A stretch of DNA of 64,000 nt, taken from JBBPZA01 sp963728925. Its GTDB lineage: Bacteria > Actinomycetota > Thermoleophilia > Solirubrobacterales > Solirubrobacteraceae. Positions 58,930 to 64,000 of the stretch are shown in pieces. The notes under the pieces were generated by a model. That model was not told where the DNA came from. It did no database searches and worked only from the letters and a program-made list of their open reading frames with translations. Location of the stretch: NCBI GenBank assembly GCA_963728925.1, contig CAVSMB010000023.1:59559-123558 (forward strand). The letters are read 5' to 3'. The position numbers were made by a program, and so were the translations under genes. How positions within the stretch are numbered: position 1 is the first letter of the stretch; each line of letters starts with the position of its first letter.

Positions 58930-59640
58930 GCGCGCTTCAGGCCGTCGTCGGCGCCGCCCGCGACCACACGCGTCTTCCGCCGTGCCGGCGTCTGTTCAGC
59001 GGCTCCGACGTTCGCTGCCGTAGGTAAACGACACGGGCGGTCGCCGCCGGTATCGGCCTGGCAGTTGCCGCCGGATTACGTTCCACGCGGCCACGCGCCG
59101 CTCAGCGCGCAATCCGCTTCCATGCGACTGAGCGCTGCGGCGTCGGCAGCGGCAAGGACGAACGCGCTTGCGCTTTCGCCTGGATGCGGTCATCTTCGCT
59201 GCGGCGCTGCTGACGCCCGCAAGGGACGATCTGCGGCCGTGACGAAAGACCCCGTGTGCGCTTCCGCGTTGCTCGACCGAAGCGGGCGTGAACCGGCTTG
59301 GCAGTTCCTCACGCCTTCGGGCCGTGAGCGTACGCAACCCGGGACGCCGAGGTGGAATCGCCTCACGCCGTCCCGCTCCGCTCGGTGCGCGCCGTTTCGA
59401 CGGCGCCGACGACGCGCAGCTGGGCGTGGCGGTCGTGGAGCGGGCGCGGCATCAACCGGCTCGAGCGCGCCGGCTCGCAGCACGCACCGCAAACGGCTCG
59501 TGACCAGGACCGTGCTACTTCGCGGCGACCGTCACCGTAGGCGGGCAGGCCGCGGGCGCGGCGGCGACGGCCAGCACCTGCGGGTGACATCCGACCTCGC
59601 CCGCGGTGCGCCGGGCGCGGCGCGCAGCCTTGACATGCTC
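58930..59640. other. No recognisable gene (about 700 bases)
   Basis: Several frames are open over this stretch on both strands, but none shows a known motif, a plausible start with ribosome-binding site, or consistent amino-acid composition. No inverted repeats or RNA structure stand out. It may be decayed gene sequence. Confidence 0.5.
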
Positions 59641-59647
59641 CGGACCG

Positions 59648-59854
59648 GTGACACTCACGAAGCGCAAGCTAATCCACTGGTTGCTCACCCACGACTTCGA
59701 GGAGCTGCCGCGCCGCGCGACGAGCCACCGACGCTTCCGCGGGCCGGGCACGACGATTACCGTGCCGGCGCACGGGCGTCTTGAGCTGTCCGCCAAGCAC
59801 ACCGGCATGCTCATCCGCGAGCTCGAGAAGGCTGGACGCTTCCGGTATGGCTGA
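59648..59854 (+). CDS. hicA: HicA-type mRNA interferase toxin (orphan)
   Basis: 68 residues from GTG 59648. KRKLIHWLLTHDFEELPRRA then TSHRRFRGPGTTITVPAHGR and KHTGMLIRELEKAG match HicA: a dsRBD-like fold with the catalytic His in SHRRF (usually GSHHxF). HicA cleaves mRNA and is held by HicB. No HicB-like frame was found on either side (59400-59966), so it may be an orphan, inactive or decayed pair. Confidence 0.7.
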   Translation: MTLTKRKLIHWLLTHDFEELPRRATSHRRFRGPGTTITVPAHGRLELSAKHTGMLIRELEKAGRFRYG

Positions 59855-59965
59855 TCGAGGCCGGCGCCCCGGACTGTCAGCTGCTCGGGTTACGCCGGCT
59901 TCACCGCGGACGGCGCTCACGCGTACGAGTTCACGCGAGCCCGCACGGGAGCCCTGGCGCGAGCA

Positions 59966-60775
59966 ATGACAGCCTCTCGCCTCCGGCGCTTCTCGCGTGA
60001 GCTGGTCGGTCTGTATTGGGACTCGGGAGTGGCCAACGACGTCCCAGCGCTCGCCTGGTTCCTGCTCTCATCACTGGTGCCACTGGCACTCGGTATGACG
60101 GCTCTGGCAGCAGTCGCGCTAGGCGACTACGCCAAGGCCCAAGCGCTGTCGGTACGGATCTCCAAGGTGCTGCCCGAGGACATCCGCGATCAGATCGTCC
60201 TTCTGATCCTGCGGACCAAGGAGCAATCACCGCTGTTGATCGCGGCATCGATCATCGGGATGGTGTGGGTCAGCTCGGGAGCGGTGGGAGTGATCGAGCG
60301 CTGTCTGCTACGCCTGCTCACTCGCCCGGGCGAAGGAGTCGTGCGCGGCAAACTCCGCAACCTTGGCCTCGCTGCGGTGGTGACCGTTGTGATCATGCTG
60401 ATGGTTGCCGTGGCCACGGCCGGCACCGACCTCGTAGGACGCCTGAACGTCAACCCGACGGCGATCCGCCTGGCTGTTCCGCTGATCTCGCTCGCGTTGA
60501 CCACGCTGCTGTGCGGCGCCGTCTTTCGCGCGCTTGCCGGCGAGGCCCTGCGATGGCCCGCGGCGTGGACAGGCGCAGCGGTAAGCGCCCTGATCCTCAA
60601 CATCACGCCGACCGCCGCCGGTTACTACCTCCGACTCGTGGCCGGGAGAACTCCCGTCGAGCTGTTTCTCATGCTCGCCGGTGTTCTGTTCACCTGCTAC
60701 CTCGCCGCATTCGGGCTCCTGCTCGGCGCCGGTGTCGCCGCGCGTGCGCAGCTAGGCCAGCAGCTGCACGGCTGA
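59966..60775 (+). CDS. YihY/BrkB-family membrane protein
   Basis: 269 residues from ATG 59966 with six hydrophobic helices. VANDVPALAWFLLSSLVPLA, LLIAASIIGMVWVSSGAVGV and FLMLAGVLFTCYLAAFGLLL GAG are typical; the usual C-terminal PxxxWxxAAA signature is only partly kept. YihY proteins have unknown function, possibly transport or envelope roles. It lies 88 bases before the ClC gene in the same direction. Confidence 0.8.
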   Translation: MTASRLRRFSRELVGLYWDSGVANDVPALAWFLLSSLVPLALGMTALAAVALGDYAKAQALSVRISKVLPEDIRDQIVLLILRTKEQSPLLIAASIIGMVWVSSGAVGVIERCLLRLLTRPGEGVVRGKLRNLGLAAVVTVVIMLMVAVATAGTDLVGRLNVNPTAIRLAVPLISLALTTLLCGAVFRALAGEALRWPAAWTGAAVSALILNITPTAAGYYLRLVAGRTPVELFLMLAGVLFTCYLAAFGLLLGAGVAARAQLGQQLHG

Positions 60776-60863
60776 TTCCGCTCCCGCCGACCGAGCCGAG
60801 AAAGCGGTCGCTGCCCAGGGGCCTACTGCGGAAACCGCCGAGTGGGATATCCATCCCCCCCTG

Positions 60864-62252
60864 ATGAGCTCGCCAGACAGCCCCGGGCACGAGGCGAGTT
60901 TGCCCGCGGCCGCCGGGGCCGCTCCGGCTCCTCCCGACCCCAAGGAACTCGTCAAGAGCCGGCAGTTCGCCACGCTGCTGCTCATCGGGGCGATCGTCGG
61001 GGTCCCCGTCGCCATCGTCGCCTACTTCATCCTGGAGCTCGTCGCCGAGGCGCAGAAGTTCCTCTTCATGACGCTCCCGGGGAACCTCGGTTTCGACAGC
61101 GCGCCGGTCTGGTGGCCGCTTCCGGTGCTGGCGCTCGGTGGGGTGCTGGTCGCGCTGTCGCTTGAGCACCTGCCGGGGACGGGCGGCCACAAGCCGGCCG
61201 AGGGGTTCAAGGCGGGCGGCCAAGTGATGCCGGTGGACCTGCCCGGCGTCGTCCTGGCTGCGCTCGGAACGCTGTGCTTCGGGTTCGTGCTGGGGCCGGA
61301 GGCGCCGCTGATCGCGATCGGCAGCGGTATGGGTGTGATCGCGATGCGCCTGATCAGGCGCGACGCGCCGGCGATGGCGACCGTCGTGATCGCGGCCGCC
61401 GGGAGCTTCGCCGCGATCAGCACGTTGCTCGGCTCGCCGCTCGCCAGCGCGTTCCTGCTGATGGAGGCCAGCGCCGCACCGGCCGGCATGATGACGATCG
61501 TGCTGCTGCCGGGGCTCCTTGCCGCGGGGATCGGCGCGCTCATCTTCGTCGGGCTCAACGCGTGAACCGGGTTCGGGACGTTCTCGCTGGCGATACCGAA
61601 CATCCCCGCGTTCACGACTCCGACGTTCGCGGAGTTCCTCTGGGCGATAGCGATCGGCCTCCTGGCCGCCCTGCTCGGCACCGCCATCCGGCGATTGGCG
61701 TTGCTGCTGCAGCCGGTCGTCGAAGTGCGCAGGCTCGCGTTCATGCCGCTTGCCGGCGTCGTGATCGCGGGCCTCGCGATCGGGTTCGGCCAGTTCACGA
61801 ACAAGAGCTACACGGAGGTGCTGTTCTCCGGCCAGTCGGCGCTGCCGGGGCTTGTCGAGAACGCCGCGAGCTGGTCGGTCGGCGCACTCGTGCTGTTGGT
61901 CGTGTTCAAGGGTCTTGCCTACGCGATCTCGCTGAGCGCTTTTCGGGGCGGCCCGACCTTTCCAGGTATGTTCATCGGGGCGGTGGGTGGCCTCGCGCTC
62001 TCGCATCTTCCCGGCCTGCCGGCGATCGCGGGCGTGGGGATGGGAATCGGGGCGCTGACGGCGGTCATGCTCGGTCTGCCGTTCACCTCCGTCCTGCTCG
62101 TGGCGATCTTCCTGCAGGCTGACGCGATCGCGCTGACGCCGCTCGTGATTGTCGCGGTCGCCGTCGCGTACGTCGCCGCGGCGCGGATCGCGCCCGTGGT
62201 CCCCGGCGAGAATCAAGCCGCGCCTGCGCCGCCCGTGCCGGTCGCGGGGTAG
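60864..62252 (+). pseudogene. ClC-family chloride channel with an in-frame UGA
   Basis: 462 codons in one frame from ATG 60864. FGFVLGPEAPLIAIGSGMGV corresponds to the GREGP selectivity motif, GSPLASAFLLMEAS to a pore helix, FRGGPTFPGMFIGAVGG to the GGxFxP motif. At 61563-61565 the frame has TGA between GALIFVGLNA and TGFGTFSLAIP; most ClC proteins have Trp there, and TGG to TGA is one base change. The rest of the protein is undamaged down to 62252. It would import or export chloride as a dimer. Real nonsense mutation, base-call error and readthrough are all possible. Confidence 0.82.
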
Positions 62253-62275
62253 GCCGCGGGGCCCGTTCGCGGCGC

Positions 62276-62352
62276 TCACGCAGGAGCGTTCACCGCTCGG
62301 GCGATGAAGAGCGCGTTGATCGCCACGTTGATGGCGAACGTGAGGACCTCAC
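62276..62352 (-). pseudogene. C-terminal end of a membrane protein, cut at an IS border
   Basis: On the minus strand SEVLTFAINVAINALFIARA VNAPA ends at a TGA (62276-62278). It reads as the last TM helix of a membrane protein. Upstream sequence toward the IS1380-like element does not continue it. Too short to name. Confidence 0.35.
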
Positions 62353-62466
62353 TGATCCCTGTCCAATGGATCCAACGGTCACGCTGCGCGTCTGACCTAC
62401 ATCAGTGAGTAGCGCTGGTCGTTGGGTGGTGCGGACGGGCCGCTGATTGCCGCCTGAGGAGTTGGA

Positions 62467-62490
62467 AAAGCCCCGCAATCGCGGGGCTTT
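62467..62490. terminator. Strong hairpin before the IS1380-like transposase
   Basis: AAAGCCCCGC (62467-62476), loop AATC, GCGGGGCTTT (62481-62490): a perfect 10-bp stem with T-rich end on + and A-rich start, so it could work in both directions. It can stop readthrough from the ClC gene into the transposase, as insertion sequences often do. Confidence 0.65.
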
Positions 62491-62562
62491 CCGTCCGCCT
62501 TGACCGGGAGAGTTCGGGTTGTGGAGGCCGGACTGTGTCGGTGAGGCGGGCTCACCCAGGGG

Positions 62563-64000
62563 GTGATGGTGCTTAACGGTGCCAGAGGCCGCGGACGGCT
62601 TGTCGTGCGCGCCGACGATCCGTCGCTGACGCCGTACGCCGGGCTGGCCGTGGTGGGCGATCTGGCCAGGCGGCTGGGGCTGGCCGGGCTGATCGACGCA
62701 GAGCTGTCGGTGGAGCGCCGCGCGCGGCCGGTCAAGGTCCGTCGTCGCGGCCTGTCGCCGGGCGGGCTGGTCGTCAGTCTGGCGGAGTGCCAGCTGGTCG
62801 GCGGGTCGTTCTTTGATCACGTCGAGGACGTCCGCGCCGGCGCGACGTTGCGACGTTGCGGGCGGTCGCCGGCACGCCGTCGGCGCCGGCGGCGCTGCAG
62901 AACGCCAAGCGCTTTCGGCGTGTGCACTGCCAGCGCATCGAGCGCGCGATGGCCAGGGCGGGGGAGCGCCTTGACCGGGCGCTGGGCCGCGATCGCGCAG
63001 AGCCGGTGACGATCGATCTGGACGCCACGCAGGTGACGGTCTACGGCAGGCGCAAGCAGGGCGCGGCGCGCAGCCGCCACGGCTGCATGAGCTACGCGCC
63101 GCACGTCGCGTTCTGGGCCCAGCGGGGCCGCGCGCTGACGAGCGAGCTGGTCGGCGGCAACCGCGAGAAGCTCTGCGGCGCCGAGTGCGCCAAGATCGCG
63201 CGGCGCGCGATCGCGCTGCTGCCGGCTGGGCACGGGCCGGTGACGATGCGCATCGACTCGGCCTACTACGCCAGCGAGCTGCTCGAGGCGCTACGCCAGC
63301 AGCGCGCGTGCTTCACCGTGTCGGTGCCGCGCAACCAGGCGATGTGGAAGGCGCTCGGCCAGATCGCCGAGGACGCCTGGGTCGACGCGCTCGAGATGCC
63401 CGGCGCGCAGGTCGCCGAGACGACCTACACGCCGACCGGCTGGCGCCACGAGCCGCTGCGGCTGATCGTCCGCCGCGTCCCGTTCAGCGCCCAGAAGATC
63501 GCCGACGGCAGCCTGACCGCCCGGCGGCGCAAGACGATCCACCCCGAGCAGCTACAGCTCGCGCTCGACGGCGAGGTCGCGTCGGTCTTCGGCTACAGCT
63601 TCATCCTGACCGACATCCCACACCAGCCGACCGGCTGGGTCGAGCACTTCCACCGCCACCGTGCCCAGATCGAAGAGCGCCTGAAGGAAGCAAAGCTCGG
63701 CCAAGCGCTGCGGCACCTGCCCTCCGGCGACCAGCACGCCAACCGCGTCTGGCTGACCTGCGCGCTGCTCGCGCTCAACCTCACCGCATTCTGCTGCGAC
63801 CTGTGCCCCGCCGCCGGCGCGTCGGGCAAGGCACCCGACGACGCGCCGCTGCGCCGCGCCGCCGCCACGCTGCGCCGGATCCTCTTCTGCGTGCCCGGCC
63901 GCATCATCCGCAGCGCGCGGCGCACGATCCTGCGTCTGCCCGAAGGCTTCCGCCACGCCGACGTCTTCCAGGCCACCCTCGACGCCGTCTACGCGCTGCC
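62563..64000 (+). pseudogene. IS1380-family transposase, split by an 8-bp duplication (runs off window)
   Basis: VRADDPSLTPYAGLAVVGDL ARRLGLAGLID and GLSPGGLVVSLAECQLVGGS start the IS1380 type. At 62842-62857 GCGACGTT is doubled; with one copy the frame continues as ATLRAVAGTPSAPAALQ. The remainder has VTIDLDATQVTVYGRRKQGA (first Asp), VTMRIDSAYYASELLEALRQ (second Asp) and HRHRAQIEERLKEAKLGQAL (Glu) in place. The end is outside the window. Without the duplication it would be a full DDE enzyme. Confidence 0.82.

Noticed and set aside
58756..59784. A 342-residue plus-strand gene
   Set aside because: The frame is open but Arg/Ala/Ser-rich, without motifs, and overlaps the hydrolase remnant and hicA; typical of chance open frames in GC-rich DNA.
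60864..62252. Selenocysteine at the UGA of the ClC gene
   Set aside because: No ClC selenoprotein is known, homologues have Trp here, and no selenocysteine element was seen after the codon.

Overview
The window is high-GC DNA from an actinomycete, most likely class Thermoleophilia (Solirubrobacterales or a relative). The inference rests on base composition, frequent GTG starts, and the order tlyA-nadK-recN-steA-mctB-like-pyrG-M20 peptidase-DUF3866-NUDIX-xerD-deoB. No database search was possible, so the taxonomy is provisional.

Layout. 1-7.8 kb: end of a SnoaL-like gene; a minus-strand fluoride set (crcB1, crcB2, DUF190); a formamide/urea unit (KaiC-like/XRE/cupin regulator facing a urea transporter, formamidase fmdA and fmdB); then small proteins. 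7.85-16.54 kb: an island of gene fragments (4Fe-4S subunit, HAD, Usp, P-type ATPase pieces, an ABC ATPase without its P-loop) around a few intact genes (CpsB-type PHP phosphatase, PfkB kinase, Usp), plus a complete ISKra4-family element with 9-bp target duplications that splits a small gene. The island is flanked by two versions of the efp start, one a 7-codon remnant at 7846 and one on the complete gene at 16540. 17-18.5 kb: a decayed IS982 element and a gpsA remnant between efp and nusB. 18.5-26.3 kb: nusB, an XseB-like protein, a methyltransferase, polyprenyl synthase and dxs (isoprenoid supply), then a frameshifted tandem glycerophosphodiesterase and a frameshifted glycosyltransferase.

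27-56.1 kb is a dense, intact housekeeping block: tlyA, nadK and recN; steA/mctB-like and a MraY-like transferase (envelope and division); pyrG; a peptidase; NUDIX; xerD; deoB; mutM; a TetR/YceI divergent pair with clear operators; a large cyclase-ATPase-TPR regulator; recO; pyruvate phosphate dikinase; dgt; dnaG. 56.1-64 kb: an HNH protein, tRNA-Asn with a terminator, an IS110-family element, an alpha/beta-hydrolase remnant, an orphan HicA toxin, a YihY/BrkB membrane protein, a ClC channel gene with an in-frame UGA, and an IS1380-like transposase running off the end.

Most notable: the efp-flanked island of broken genes; the confinement of frameshifts to the two flanks while about 29 kb of core shows none; the ISKra4 insertion whose target gene can be reconstructed exactly, with a perfect dyad between its two divergent genes; the unusual KaiC-like regulator lacking a P-loop; and short tandem duplications at gene ends. 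Some single-base frameshifts lie in homopolymers and may be sequencing errors.
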